NCBI RefSeq assembly: GCF_000737195.2
Contig: NZ_JALM01000017.1
Span: 124,001-188,000, forward strand
Source of the DNA: Sciscionella sediminilitoris
Lineage (GTDB): Bacteria > Actinomycetota > Actinomycetes > Mycobacteriales > Pseudonocardiaceae
Direction of reading: 5' to 3'
Length of the DNA: 64,000 nt
Below, piece after piece: positions 51,842 to 61,600 of this stretch (position 1 is the first letter of the stretch; each line of letters begins with the position of its first letter). The position numbers were made by a program, and so were the translations under genes. The notes under the pieces are model-generated. The model did no database searches, was not told the origin of the DNA, and worked only from the letters and a program-made list of their open reading frames with translations.

Positions 51842-51882
51842 AGCCCGCCGCCATCGAGTGCCATGCACCCGGGCGGCGGGCT
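51842..51882. terminator. Hairpin terminator after the GVRINR peptide gene
   Basis: AGCCCGCCGCC (51842-51852) pairs exactly with GGCGGCGGGCT (51872-51882) around a 19-base loop. It lies between the peptide gene and the convergent HNH gene and probably ends both transcripts. Confidence 0.6.
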
Positions 51883-51903
51883 CCATGCGTTCGGTGACCG
51901 CTC

Positions 51904-52509
51904 CTACGCCGCTGGTTCGAGGTAGGGCAACCACAACGGGTCGGTGTGCCGCACGCCCGCGAGCAGCCGCCAGTGCGGCCCCTTCGGTGCGGTGGGCTTC
52001 CTCGGCAGGGTCCAGCCGAGCTCGGAGAGCAGCTTGTCCGACTTACGGTGGTTGCATCGGGCACAACTGGCCACACAGTTCGTCCAGCTGTGCGGCCCGC
52101 TCCTGCTCCGCGGGATCACGTGGTCGATGGTCTCCGCGCGGGCGCCGCAGTACACACACCGATAGTGGTCCCGGTACATCACGCCCGCCCTGGTGAGCGG
52201 AACCTTCGCCCGGTAGGGCACGCGGACATAGTTCTCCAGCCGGATCACCGAGGGAACGGTGACCTCCAGGCGCGCGGAGTGCAGCAGCGCGCCCGCCGGA
52301 TCGTCGTGCACCACCTCGGCCTTGCCGCAGACGAGCAGCACGATCGCCCTGCGCAGCGGGAGCGCGGTGAGCGGTTCATAGGTCGCGTTGAGCAACAGCA
52401 CCTGGCGCTTGCCCCATGGCCAGCCGATCGGGTCGCGGCACGCGTCCGTCCCCGCCGCCTCGCCGTCCTGCTGCGTGGCAGCGTTCGGGATCGGTTGTCG
52501 GTCTAGCAC
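51904..52509 (-). CDS. HNH endonuclease (Rv2469c type)
   Basis: 201 residues. The conserved N-terminal part VLLLNATYEPLTALPLRRAIVLLVCGKAEVV is followed by the HNH module CVYCG, DHVIPRSRSG, then NCVASCARCNHRKSDK, with zinc cysteines and the catalytic His intact. The GTG at 52509 is seven bases after GGAGG; the longer frame upstream is dominated by unlikely sequence. This family is single-copy and syntenic in actinobacteria, so it is a housekeeping nuclease rather than a mobile one; its substrate is unknown. Confidence 0.85.
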   Translation of the reverse strand: MLDRQPIPNAATQQDGEAAGTDACRDPIGWPWGKRQVLLLNATYEPLTALPLRRAIVLLVCGKAEVVHDDPAGALLHSARLEVTVPSVIRLENYVRVPYRAKVPLTRAGVMYRDHYRCVYCGARAETIDHVIPRSRSGPHSWTNCVASCARCNHRKSDKLLSELGWTLPRKPTAPKGPHWRLLAGVRHTDPLWLPYLEPAA

Positions 52510-52690
52510 GCGACCACCTCCACCGGGTGCACGCACAGTCGACCACAGATGCGAGTGAAAAGCACGTACGATTTGGCCACATGTCGCGGAGTCGACAACG
52601 ACAGTGACCAACCTGGCCTCGGCAAGTAGCCTCGATGGGGCCGCCAAGGGCACTGACCTGAACATCCCCTGAACAGACCCCGAAAGTTCG

Positions 52691-53698
52691 ATGTCGCCTT
52701 CCGCCACCCCCGCCACGCCCCTTTCCGACGCGCTCTCCGGTGCCGGTACTCCGCCGGACTGCGTGCGCGATGCCGACAGCTGGTGTTCGAAGCTCTACAG
52801 CCTCACCGGAAGCAACTGGCTCGCCTCGAGCGCGGACTGGCTGGTCGCCAAACCGGCGACGATCCTGCTCATCCTGATCGTCGCGCTGCTGGTGCGCTGG
52901 CTCGCCCGGCGCGCGATCGACCGCGCCATCCAGGAGCGGCCGGACGGGAACAAACCCGCGCTGCTGCGCCCGTTCAAGGAGCGCGTCACCCGGACACCCG
53001 CGGCCACCGAACGGCGGCGACAGCGCGCGAAGACCATCGGTTCGGTGCTGAAATCCCTGCTGAACTTCCTGGTCTTCGGTATCGCGGCGGTACTGATCCT
53101 CGGCGAGCTCGGGGTGAACCTGACCCCGATCATCGCCTCGGCCGGGGTGATCGGGGTCGCGGTCGGGTTCGGCGCCCAGACGCTGGTGCGCGATTTCCTC
53201 TCCGGCATGTTCATGATGGTCGAGGACCAGTACGGGGTCGGCGATGTGATCGACACCGGTGAGGCGATCGGCACCGTGGAATCGGTCGGACTGCGCGTGA
53301 CCACACTGCGTGATCTGAACGGCACCGTGTGGTACGTGCGCAACGGCGAGGTACTGCGGATCGGGAACTTCAGCCAGGGGCACGCGGTCGCCGTGGTGGA
53401 TGTGCCGGTCTCCGGCAACGCGGATGTGGACGAGGCCCTCGCGGTCGTGGACCGGGTCCTGCGGGCCGAGGAGACCCTTGCCGCGCTCGGCGAGGACATG
53501 CTCGAGGAACCGCAGCTGCTCGGAGTGGAATCGGTGACCGCGGAAGGCATCGGGCTGCGCGCCACGCTGAAGGTCCGGCCCGGTAAGCAGTGGGCCATCC
53601 AGCGGTTGTTGCGGGCGCGCATCGTGGACGCGCTGCGCGATGCCGGGATTCCTGGCCCCGCGATCCGGATCGGCTCCGGCGAGACCCGGAACGGGTAA
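52691..53698 (+). CDS. Mechanosensitive ion channel, MscS family
   Basis: 335 residues. Helices lie at about 52-72, 120-140 and 145-170; the pore helix region [33 protein letters not shown] is the MscS hallmark, followed by a beta domain ([26 protein letters not shown]) and C-terminal domain. It would release solutes when membrane tension rises. It ends 14 bp before the globin gene, suggesting co-transcription. Confidence 0.9.
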   Translation: MSPSATPATPLSDALSGAGTPPDCVRDADSWCSKLYSLTGSNWLASSADWLVAKPATILLILIVALLVRWLARRAIDRAIQERPDGNKPALLRPFKERVTRTPAATERRRQRAKTIGSVLKSLLNFLVFGIAAVLILGELGVNLTPIIASAGVIGVAVGFGAQTLVRDFLSGMFMMVEDQYGVGDVIDTGEAIGTVESVGLRVTTLRDLNGTVWYVRNGEVLRIGNFSQGHAVAVVDVPVSGNADVDEALAVVDRVLRAEETLAALGEDMLEEPQLLGVESVTAEGIGLRATLKVRPGKQWAIQRLLRARIVDALRDAGIPGPAIRIGSGETRNG

Positions 53699-53712
53699 CT
53701 AGACTCGGAACC

Positions 53713-54111
53713 GTGGCAGCACCAGAGCAACCGGAGCAGATTTCCTTCTACGAGGCCGTCGGTGGCGCCGAGACCTTCCACCGGATCGTGCACCGCTTCT
53801 ACCAGGAGGTCGCCGAGGACGAGGTGCTCCGGCCGCTGTACCCGGAGGAAGACCTGGGCCCGGCCGAGCGGCGCCTGCGGATGTTTCTCGAGCAGTACTG
53901 GGGCGGCCCGCACACCTACTCCGAGGAGCGCGGCCATCCGCGGCTGCGGATGCGGCACGCGCCGTTCACCATCGGCCCCATCGAGCGGGACGCGTGGCTG
54001 CGCTGCATGCGGATCGCCGTGGACGAGGTCGGACTGCAACCGCGGCACCGTGACCAGCTGTGGCAGTACCTGGAGATGGCCGCCCAGTCGATGGTGAATT
54101 CCTGGCTGTGA
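53713..54111 (+). CDS. glbO: Truncated hemoglobin, group II (GlbO)
   Basis: 132 residues. Starts with [34 protein letters not shown], the group II truncated globin opening. The proximal heme ligand His is in [11 protein letters not shown], and the C-terminal [14 protein letters not shown] contains the family tryptophan (G8). GTG start; it could transport oxygen or detoxify NO, as proposed for M. tuberculosis GlbO (Rv2470), which occupies the same genomic position. Confidence 0.93.
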   Translation: MAAPEQPEQISFYEAVGGAETFHRIVHRFYQEVAEDEVLRPLYPEEDLGPAERRLRMFLEQYWGGPHTYSEERGHPRLRMRHAPFTIGPIERDAWLRCMRIAVDEVGLQPRHRDQLWQYLEMAAQSMVNSWL

Positions 54112-54168
54112 TGTTCACCCCGGAGTAGTTCTCAACTCACCGGTAGCTCGCACAGCCGTCCGGGTGGC

Positions 54169-55785
54169 ATGATCTGCAAGATGCGACGGGGCGCAGCGAG
54201 CAGCACGCTGGTCACCGGGGACACCACCTGGTGGCGGGATGCGGTGTTCTACCAGGTCTATGTCCGCTCGTTCACGGACTCGAACGGTGACGGCATCGGT
54301 GACCTCGAGGGGATCACCTCCAGGATCGGCTATCTCGACCTGCTCGGCGTGGACGCGCTCTGGCTCACCCCGTTCTATCCCTCCCCCATGGCCGATCACG
54401 GCTACGACGTTGCCGACCCACGGGATGTGGATCCGCTCTTCGGTGATCTCCCCGCCTTCGAACGGCTGCTCGCCGAGGCGCACGCGCACGGCATCCGGGT
54501 GACCATCGACCTGGTGCCCAACCACACCTCGGCGCAGCACCCGTGGTTCACCACCGCGCTGGCCTCGCCGCCGGGCAGCAAGGAACGCGAGCGCTACATC
54601 TTCGCCGAGGGCAACGGCTCCGAACCACCGAACAACTGGGTCTCGGCGTTCGGCGGTCCGGCCTGGACCCGGGTCCCGGACGGGCAGTGGTACCTGCACC
54701 TGTTCGCCCCGGAGCAGCCCGACCTGAACTGGGACAATCCCGAGGTGCGCGCCGACTTGGAGCGGACACTGCGGTTCTGGCTCGAACACGGCGTGGACGG
54801 GTTCCGGATCGACGTGGCGCACGGTATGGCGAAACCGCCGGGCCTCACGGACATGGATCCGCGGATCATCGAGGCCCAGCAGCGCGGGGAGGACGTGTTC
54901 GCCACCGATCTGCGCACCGATCCGCGCTGGGACAACGAGGGCGTGCACGACATCCACCGCGGGATCCGCAAGGTCGTGGAGGAGTACCAGGGCACCGCGA
55001 CCGTCGGCGAGGTGTGCGTGCACGACGACGAGCGCTTCGCCCGCTACGTGCGCCCGGACGAGCTGCACCTCGGCTTCAACTTCCGGTTGCTGCAGGCCGA
55101 GTTCGGGGCCGAACCGGTGCGCGCGGCCATCGAGCACACGCTGGCCGCCGTGCAGGACACCGGCGCGCCGCCCACCTGGACACTGTCCAACCACGACGTG
55201 TCCCGGGAGGTGACCCGCTACGGCGGCGGCGCGCTCGGCCGCGCGCGGGCCAGGGCGATGCTGCTCGTCGAACTCGCCCTGCCGGGGGCGGTGTTCATCT
55301 ACAACGGCGCCGAACTCGGCCTGCCCGATGTGGACCTGCCCGACTGGGCGCTGCAGGACCCGCGCTGGGAACGCTCCGGGCATACCCAGCGCGGCCGGGA
55401 CGCCTGCCGGGTTCCGCTGCCCTGGGAAGGTGAGGCACCCGGCTACGGGTTCACCAGCGGGGAACGGAGCTGGTTGCCCATGCCCGAGCAGTGGGCCGGG
55501 CTGACCGCGGCCGCCCAGCTCGAGGACCCGGATTCCACCCTTTCGCTCTACCGGCAGGCCATCGAACTGCGGCACACCGATCCGTCCTTCGCCGGAACCG
55601 AGATCGAGTGGTACGGCGCCCCCGAAGGCTGCCTGGCCTTCCGGCGCAAGGGCGGCGGACTGACCTGCGCGCTGAACACCACCGGCGCACCGGTTCCGCG
55701 GCCACCGGGCAAACTGCTGCTGGCCAGCGGGCCGTTCGACGGAGACGAGCTCGCGGCGAACACCGCCGTGTGGCTCACCGCCTGA
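54169..55785 (+). CDS. GH13 alpha-glucosidase/alpha-amylase family enzyme (AglA-like)
   Basis: 538 residues of the oligo-1,6-glucosidase/alpha-glucosidase branch. The four GH13 regions are intact: DLVPNHTS (114-121), GFRIDVAHG with nucleophile Asp215, TVGEVCV with acid/base Glu281, and LSNHDVSR with Asp343. An ATG four codons later is an alternative start; neither has a strong ribosome site. It follows glbO, as AglA (Rv2471) does in M. tuberculosis. It probably releases glucose from malto- or trehalose-type oligosaccharides in the cytoplasm, as no signal peptide is present. Confidence 0.9.
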   Translation: MICKMRRGAASSTLVTGDTTWWRDAVFYQVYVRSFTDSNGDGIGDLEGITSRIGYLDLLGVDALWLTPFYPSPMADHGYDVADPRDVDPLFGDLPAFERLLAEAHAHGIRVTIDLVPNHTSAQHPWFTTALASPPGSKERERYIFAEGNGSEPPNNWVSAFGGPAWTRVPDGQWYLHLFAPEQPDLNWDNPEVRADLERTLRFWLEHGVDGFRIDVAHGMAKPPGLTDMDPRIIEAQQRGEDVFATDLRTDPRWDNEGVHDIHRGIRKVVEEYQGTATVGEVCVHDDERFARYVRPDELHLGFNFRLLQAEFGAEPVRAAIEHTLAAVQDTGAPPTWTLSNHDVSREVTRYGGGALGRARARAMLLVELALPGAVFIYNGAELGLPDVDLPDWALQDPRWERSGHTQRGRDACRVPLPWEGEAPGYGFTSGERSWLPMPEQWAGLTAAAQLEDPDSTLSLYRQAIELRHTDPSFAGTEIEWYGAPEGCLAFRRKGGGLTCALNTTGAPVPRPPGKLLLASGPFDGDELAANTAVWLTA

Positions 55786-55864
55786 ATCCGGGCCAACCGA
55801 GAACGGACATCGCGCGTATACCAAGTAGATTCGGCTCACCGGCTCGACTACCTGGGGTGTCGCG

Positions 55865-56911
55865 ATGCAGGCTAGGCGAAGACAGACGGTACTGCGCATA
55901 CATTTCACGCCGGAGGACGTCCTGCGCACCCGGGTGCTCGCGGCACCGGATCCGATGTGGGAACTCGTGCTCAGCAGCCATCGGTTACGCAAACCCGCCC
56001 AGTGCGCCGCGCACGCCCGCTGGCGCGGCATGGTGACCGGCGCGCTCGCCGATGAACGCACCCGGACCAGTTTCCGGATCGTCACGCGGCTGATCCCCGA
56101 TGCGGGCAACTTCCCCGATTTTCTCACTCCCTATCCCAGCCTTACCGCGCATCCGGACGGTACCGATTTCGCCGCCGAACTCGAAACCGTCCGGGCCACC
56201 CCGCGCGCAGTACTCGCCCGCGATATGCACCCGGACAGGCTCGGCAGGAACACCGGCGGATTCGGGCGCGCCCTCGCCGAATCCGATCGCACCGCGCTCG
56301 AGGAACTCGGTACGGCGCTGCGGCACTACTTCCGCACCTTCGTCCAGCCCTACTGGGCCGAGATCGGCGCCACCATCACGCAGAACGCCGAGCGGCACGG
56401 GCGCCGCCAGCTCAGCGGGGGCACCGAAGCCCTGCTCGCCAACCTCGGGCCGACCTTCCGGTGGAACTGGCCGGTGCTCGAGACCGACTACATCCGCGAC
56501 CGCGAGCTGCACCTCGGCGGCCGGGGACTGCTGCTCGTGCCCTCCTACTTCTGCCGCGGCACCCCGGTCACCATGATCGACGCCGAACGCAGGCCCGTGC
56601 TCACCTTCCCCGCCGTACACAGTCCCGTCGCACACAGTCCCGTCGCACCCGCTCCCGCCGCGCATCCGGCCGTCGAGCGAGGCGAGCACCTCGACGGGAT
56701 CCTCGGCAGCACCCGCGCGCGCATCCTGCACGCCCTCCAGGAACAACACTCCACCAGCGCGCTCGCCGAGGCCATCGAGCTGTCCGCGGCCTCGGCCAGC
56801 CAGCAGGTCACCCTGCTGCGCAAGGCGGGCCTGGTCAGTTCGCGGCGCACCGGACAGTCGATGCTGCACTCGATCACGCCACGGGGCCGGATGCTGCTGG
56901 CCCGCCCCTGA
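55865..56911 (+). CDS. ArsR-like winged-helix regulator (DUF5937 type)
   Basis: 348 residues. The N-terminal part (about 1-230) is of the DUF5937 kind, starting LRIHFTPEDVLRTRVLAAPDP, with no enzymatic motif. The C-terminal part (about 270-345) is an ArsR-like helix-turn-helix (GSTRARILHALQEQHSTSALAEAIELSAASASQQVTLLRKAGLV). A proline/alanine linker near 250-262 contains the pentamer HSPVA twice, from a 15-bp tandem repeat (56617-56646). Its target is unknown; it is absent from the M. tuberculosis core, so it was inserted here. Confidence 0.82.
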   Translation: MQARRRQTVLRIHFTPEDVLRTRVLAAPDPMWELVLSSHRLRKPAQCAAHARWRGMVTGALADERTRTSFRIVTRLIPDAGNFPDFLTPYPSLTAHPDGTDFAAELETVRATPRAVLARDMHPDRLGRNTGGFGRALAESDRTALEELGTALRHYFRTFVQPYWAEIGATITQNAERHGRRQLSGGTEALLANLGPTFRWNWPVLETDYIRDRELHLGGRGLLLVPSYFCRGTPVTMIDAERRPVLTFPAVHSPVAHSPVAPAPAAHPAVERGEHLDGILGSTRARILHALQEQHSTSALAEAIELSAASASQQVTLLRKAGLVSSRRTGQSMLHSITPRGRMLLARP

Positions 56912-56917
56912 GCGGCA

Positions 56918-57265
56918 CTACAGAGCGAGGTGCACCCGGAGCGCGCCGTCGAGCTCGCGCAGCAGGGAAGCAGACGCCTTCCCGCACTGCGCTTGAACAC
57001 GTTCGACGGCGACGGCGCGAACCTGCTCCGCCTGCGCCTTCGAATCACGCGGCAAACCGGTTTCTTCGGCGGGAAGCAGGACCTGAAACGGATAGACACG
57101 GTCGATGTTCGAGGTCACCGGCACAACCGTGACCACCCCACGGCCGAGCCACACGGCGGTGGCATTGGCCGTGTCATTGCTGACCACGACGGCCGGCCGG
57201 ATCTTGTTCGCCTCGGCACCCCTGACCGGCTCGAACTCCACGAGCCGGATATCCCCACGGCGCAT
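56918..57265 (-). CDS. mazF: MazF/PemK-type endoribonuclease toxin
   Basis: 115 residues with the MazF beta-barrel pattern: MRRGDIRLVEFEPVRGAEANKIRPAVVVSNDTAN (basic loop and RPAVVVSND motif), VVTVVPVTSNI, and LLPAEETGLPRDSKAQAEQVRAV with the catalytic Arg/Gln region. It cleaves mRNA or other RNA when not neutralised. The start overlaps the antitoxin stop by one base (TGATG). Confidence 0.88.
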   Translation of the reverse strand: MRRGDIRLVEFEPVRGAEANKIRPAVVVSNDTANATAVWLGRGVVTVVPVTSNIDRVYPFQVLLPAEETGLPRDSKAQAEQVRAVAVERVQAQCGKASASLLRELDGALRVHLAL

Positions 57266-57480
57266 CAGTCGCCCAGCCCGTCACCGGAAACGGTCTCCCA
57301 CACCTGTGCGTCCTCGGACTCGCTCCAGGAACTCCAGGCGTCCTCATACGCCTCGGCGAGCTCTTCCGAGCGCAGCAGCTGGACGGCCCGCTGCAGAGCG
57401 GCCGAACGCGAAGAATAGCCCTGCTTGTCCGCGTACTCCTCGAGGAAGCGGACGTCCTCCTCGGACAGGCTCACACTCAT
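57265..57480 (-). CDS. mazE: MazE-type ribbon-helix-helix antitoxin
   Basis: 71 residues. SVSLSEEDVRFLEEYADKQGYSSRSAALQRAVQLL is a ribbon-helix-helix DNA-binding and dimerisation segment; the acidic tail (about 45-71, DAWSSWSESEDAQVWET) would wrap the toxin. It lies directly upstream of mazF and is coupled to it. An upstream GTG (four codons earlier) is an alternative start. A CCCA-N3-TGGG dyad at 57500-57510, just upstream, may be the operator for autoregulation. Confidence 0.85.
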   Translation of the reverse strand: MSVSLSEEDVRFLEEYADKQGYSSRSAALQRAVQLLRSEELAEAYEDAWSSWSESEDAQVWETVSGDGLGD

Positions 57481-57532
57481 CTTCACACCCACGATACTAC
57501 CCAAAGTGGGACTCGTGATGCTACTCCGCGAG

Positions 57533-58180
57533 CTACAGCAGCAGCGGGAGCTGGGCGTGCCTGCGCCGCACGATGGCACCGAACCGGGCATCGACCCGCA
57601 TCCAGGCGTCGGTCGCGGTGACCTTGACCCGTTCGCCGTCGGGAACCTCGCGATCCAGGAATCCCATGCCGGACATGGCGAACAGGGCCCGCATGGGGAT
57701 CTCGACGCGCAGTCCGGAGCCCTCGACGGTGAGCACGGACTGGTCGAGCAGGGAGGCCGGTGGGTTCCCGGTCGGCCCGGTGTTGGCCTTCGCGAGTTCC
57801 ACGCCTTTCTCGGCGAGTTCGGCGAGCACGCTCGCGGGCGGGGTGTCCAGCGCGGACCAGCCCTGCTGCGGGGGCAGCGGCGCGCGCCACAACAGATCGC
57901 GCGGCGGTCCCGCGTCCAGGTGCGGACCGCCGACCACGGCGAGCGCGGCGAGCAGTTCGTTCCCGGAGACGGTGGCATCCCCCGGTTCGACGGTTCCCGC
58001 GACGGTACGGGTGGCGAGCACGTCGAAGGGGGTGGCGAACCAGGCCTCGACCAGTCCGCCCTCCCGGTTGCGCAGCCGCACCACACCCTCGGTCTCCAGG
58101 CGCACGGCGCGCGCGACGAACGCGCCGAGGGTCTCCCGCTCGGCGCGTTCGGGGATCTCGATGCGCACCGGTTCAGGCAC
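57533..58180 (-). CDS. Conserved hypothetical protein, Rv2474c type
   Basis: 215 residues, no recognised catalytic motif. It is a conserved actinobacterial protein with a regular alpha/beta pattern and a tryptophan-rich DLLWRAPLPPQQGWSALDT segment. The GTG overlaps the thioesterase stop by eight bases (GTGCCTGA), showing translational coupling. In M. tuberculosis the same neighbour order (Rv2474c, Rv2475c, Rv2476c) is seen. Function unknown; cytoplasmic, as no signal or helix is predicted. Confidence 0.75.
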   Translation of the reverse strand: MPEPVRIEIPERAERETLGAFVARAVRLETEGVVRLRNREGGLVEAWFATPFDVLATRTVAGTVEPGDATVSGNELLAALAVVGGPHLDAGPPRDLLWRAPLPPQQGWSALDTPPASVLAELAEKGVELAKANTGPTGNPPASLLDQSVLTVEGSGLRVEIPMRALFAMSGMGFLDREVPDGERVKVTATDAWMRVDARFGAIVRRRHAQLPLLL

Positions 58181-58613
58181 TGCCCCTGCCCGGGGTCTCG
58201 GCCAGCCATCCGGCGAGGAAGTCCCGCTCGGCATCGCTGAGCCTGCGCGGACTCGACTGCTCGAGATCGTACGGCGCGATCAGGGTGTGCGCGGTGGCCA
58301 CGGTCCGCGCGCGCTCACCCCGCCCGGAGATCACGGTGTAGTCCATCGCGAAGCTCGCCGCGCGCAGATCGCGCACGGCGAGCTCGATGCGAACCGCGGA
58401 GCCGTCCACCACGAGCGGTGCCCGGTACTCGATGGACAGCTTCGCCACGACCACGCCCTTACCGAGCTCGGTGACGCCGCGGCGCACCGCTTCCTCGAAC
58501 AACAGCGCTACCCGCGCCTCCTCGAGGATGGTGACCAGGCTCGCGTGGTTGACGTGCCCGAACGCGTCCATATCGGACCAGCGCGGCCGCACCTCGGCCA
58601 CGAATACGCCCAC
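58173..58613 (-). CDS. Hotdog-fold acyl-CoA thioesterase (Rv2475c type)
   Basis: 146 residues of the 4-hydroxybenzoyl-CoA thioesterase group. The N-terminal VRPRWSDMDAFGHVNHASLVTILEEAR contains the catalytic Asp in DMDAFGHVNH, followed by the family strand pattern. It would hydrolyse acyl-CoA esters; the natural acyl group is unknown. GTG start. It lies between the glutamate dehydrogenase gene (32 bp downstream of its stop) and the Rv2474c-like gene, all on one strand. Confidence 0.85.
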   Translation of the reverse strand: MGVFVAEVRPRWSDMDAFGHVNHASLVTILEEARVALLFEEAVRRGVTELGKGVVVAKLSIEYRAPLVVDGSAVRIELAVRDLRAASFAMDYTVISGRGERARTVATAHTLIAPYDLEQSSPRRLSDAERDFLAGWLAETPGRGSA

Positions 58614-58645
58614 AGTGAACTGCCCTTCAAACTCCGGAAAAACGA

Positions 58646-61600
58646 TCAGCGGACCATGTTACGCACCTGGCGCGCGGCGACCGACAATGTGGCCAGATCA
58701 TGGGAGCCGGACTCCGCGATCTCGGTGAGCGCACCCCGCGCGCGGGCCAGCCGCGAGGAGTTGGAGCGCTCCCACTTGTCGATCTTGACCGCGGCCTCGT
58801 CACCCGGATCGGACTGGCGGAGCACATCGAGGGTGATGCTGCGCAGCGAGCCGTACAGGTCGTCGCGCAGCGCCAGCCTGGCCAGTGCGTGCCAGCGGTC
58901 TCCGCGGTCGAGCTCGGAGACCGAGGTGAGCATGTCGTCCGCGGACAGGTGCTCGGAGAGCGCGAAGTAGAGCTCCGCGGTCTCCTCGACGGGCCGGTCG
59001 GCGGCGAACCCGGCGTCCTGCTCGGCGAGCTCGGACACCTCGATCACGTCCAGGAGTCCGTAGCAGTTGAGCAGTCCGCCGATCGCACTCGCGAGTTCGG
59101 CGGGCACACCCGCCTCGGTCCAGCGCCGTGCCCGCTCCTCGGCGAGCTCGCGCTCCCCGCCGCGCAGCAGCTCCATCGCCCGGGGCAGCAGCGCGCCGAC
59201 CGGTTCGGCGAACCGGCTGATCTCCGCACCGACCGCGATCGGCTGCGGGCGGTTGGACAGCAGCCAGCGGCAGGCCCGGTCGAGCAGCCTGCGGGTCTCC
59301 AGGATCAACTCGTCCTGCACCGCGCTGCTGACCACGTTGTCCAGTGCCTCGATCTTGCGCCACAGCTCGGGGAGCCGGAAGATCCGGGTCACCGCGGTGT
59401 AGGCGCGCACCGAATCGGTGGTGGTCGCGCTGATCTCCTCGGCGAGCCGGAACGCGAAGGAAACCCCCGCCCCGTTGACGAGTTCGTTCACCAGTGCGGT
59501 GGTGGTGATCTCGCGGTGCAGCGAGTGCCGGTAGATCGAGTCACCGAACCGCTCGCGCAGTTTGCTCGGGAAGTACTCGGGCAACCGTGCGGCGAACACC
59601 TCGGCGTCCGGCAGGTCGGAGTCCAGTATTTCCTGTTTGAGCGCCAGCTTGACATGCGCGACGAGGGTGGCCAGTTCCGGCGAGGTGAGACCCTTGCCTT
59701 CCTTGTCCAGCCTGCGGAACTCGGCCTTGCTCGGCAGCGCCTCGATCTCCCGGTCCAGTCCGTGGTTCCGGACCAGATCGTTGACCAGGCGTGCGTGCAC
59801 GGTGAGCATGTTCGCCGCGTGCGAGCGGGAAACCCCGAGCAGCTCGTTCTGCGCGTAGTTCTCGCCGAGCACGAGTTCGCCGACCTCGTCGGTCATCTCG
59901 AGCAACAGTTCGTCGCGCGCGGCCGGATCCAGGGTCTGATCCGCGACCAACTGGTCGAGCAGCACCTTGATGTTGACCTCGTGGTCGGAGCAGCTGACCC
60001 CGGCCGAGTTGTCCAGCGCGTCGGTGTTGATCTTGCCGCCGTTCCTGGCGAACTCGATGCGCCCGCGCTGGGTGCAGCCGAGGTTGCCGCCCTCGCCGAC
60101 CACCTTGACCCGCAGCTCGCCGCCGTCGACCCGGATCGCGTCGTTGGCCTTGTCGCCCGCGTCCGCCTGGGTCTCGGTGGCAGCCTTCACATAGGTGCCG
60201 ATCCCGCCGTTCCAGAGCAGATCGACCGGAGCGCGCAGGATCGCGGTCATCAGCTCGGCCGGGGACAGCTCGCCCGGTTCGAGCCCGAGTGCCGCCGCCG
60301 CCTGCGGGGAGACCGGGATCGACTTCGCGGTCCTCGGCCAGATCCCGCCGCCCTCACTGATCAGCGAGCGGTCGTAGTCGTCCCAGGAGGAACGGGGCAG
60401 CTCGAACATCCGGCGCCGTTCGGCATAACCCGCTGCCGCGTCCGGATCCGGGTCGATGAAGATGTGCCGGTGGTCGAACGCGGCGACCAGGCGGATGTGC
60501 TCCGAGCACAGCATGCCGTTACCGAACACATCCCCGGACATGTCGCCGACCCCGACCACGGTGAAGTTCTCCCGCTGGGTGTCCACGCCGAGCTCGCGGA
60601 AGTGCCGTTTGACGCTCTCCCACGCACCCTTCGCGGTGATGCCCATGCCCTTGTGGTCATAACCGACCGAGCCACCGGAGGCGAACGCGTCACCGAGCCA
60701 GAAGCCGTAGGACTTGGAGACCTCGTTGGCGATGTCGGAGAAGGTCGCGGTGCCCTTGTCCGCGGCGACCACGAGGTAGCTGTCGTCGCCGTCGTAGCGC
60801 ACGACGTCCTTGGCGGGCACGACCTCGCGGGCACCGTCGACGGTGCGCAGGTTGTCGGTGAGGTCGAGCATTGCGGAGACGAACATCCGGTAGCAGGTCA
60901 CGCCCTCGCGCTGGGCGTTCTCCCGGTCGATGCCCGGGTCCCCGGTCGGCGCCGGCGGGCGCTTGAGCACGAACCCGCCCTTGGCGCCCAGCGGCACGAT
61001 CACCGCGTTCTTGACCTGCTGCGCCTTGGCCAGCCCGAGGATCTCGGTGCGGAAGTCCTCCCTGCGGTCCGACCAGCGCAGGCCGCCGCGCGCGACCGGC
61101 CCGAAGCGCAGGTGCACACCCTCGAACCGGGGCGAGTACACGAAGATCTCGAACCGCGGCCTCGGCTCCGGCAGTTCGGGGATCCGCCTCGGATCGAGCT
61201 TGACGGCGAGGTAGCCGCGCGGGTCACCGGACTCGTCGCGCACGTTGTAGCTGGTGCGCAGGGTGGCGGTGATGAGGTTGTGCAGGCTGCGCAGGATGCG
61301 GTCCTCGTCGAGGCTGGTGACCTCGTCGATGAGGGCGAGCACCTCGGTGGTCAGGTCCTCGGCGGTGCTCTCCCGCTCGCGCTCCGAGCGGTTCGGGTCG
61401 AACCGCGCCTCGAACAGCTGGATGAGCAGGGTCGCGATCCGGGTGTTGCGCAGGATCGCGGACTCGATGTAGTCCTGGCTGTACTGGATTCCCGCCTGGC
61501 GCAGGTATTTCACGTAGGCGCGCAGCACGGCGGCCTGTTCCCAGTCCACCCCCGCGCGCAGCACGAGCGAGTTCAGCCCGTCGACCTCGGCGTTGCCGGT

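Noticed and set aside
51673-51864. 63-codon frame on the minus strand across the GVRINR gene
   Set aside because: On this strand the repeat differences change amino acids, while on the plus strand all are silent; the minus frame is a shadow.
52510-52716. Longer N-terminus for the HNH protein
   Set aside because: A GGAGG site precedes the GTG at 52509. The upstream part is not similar to the family and runs into the mscS start.
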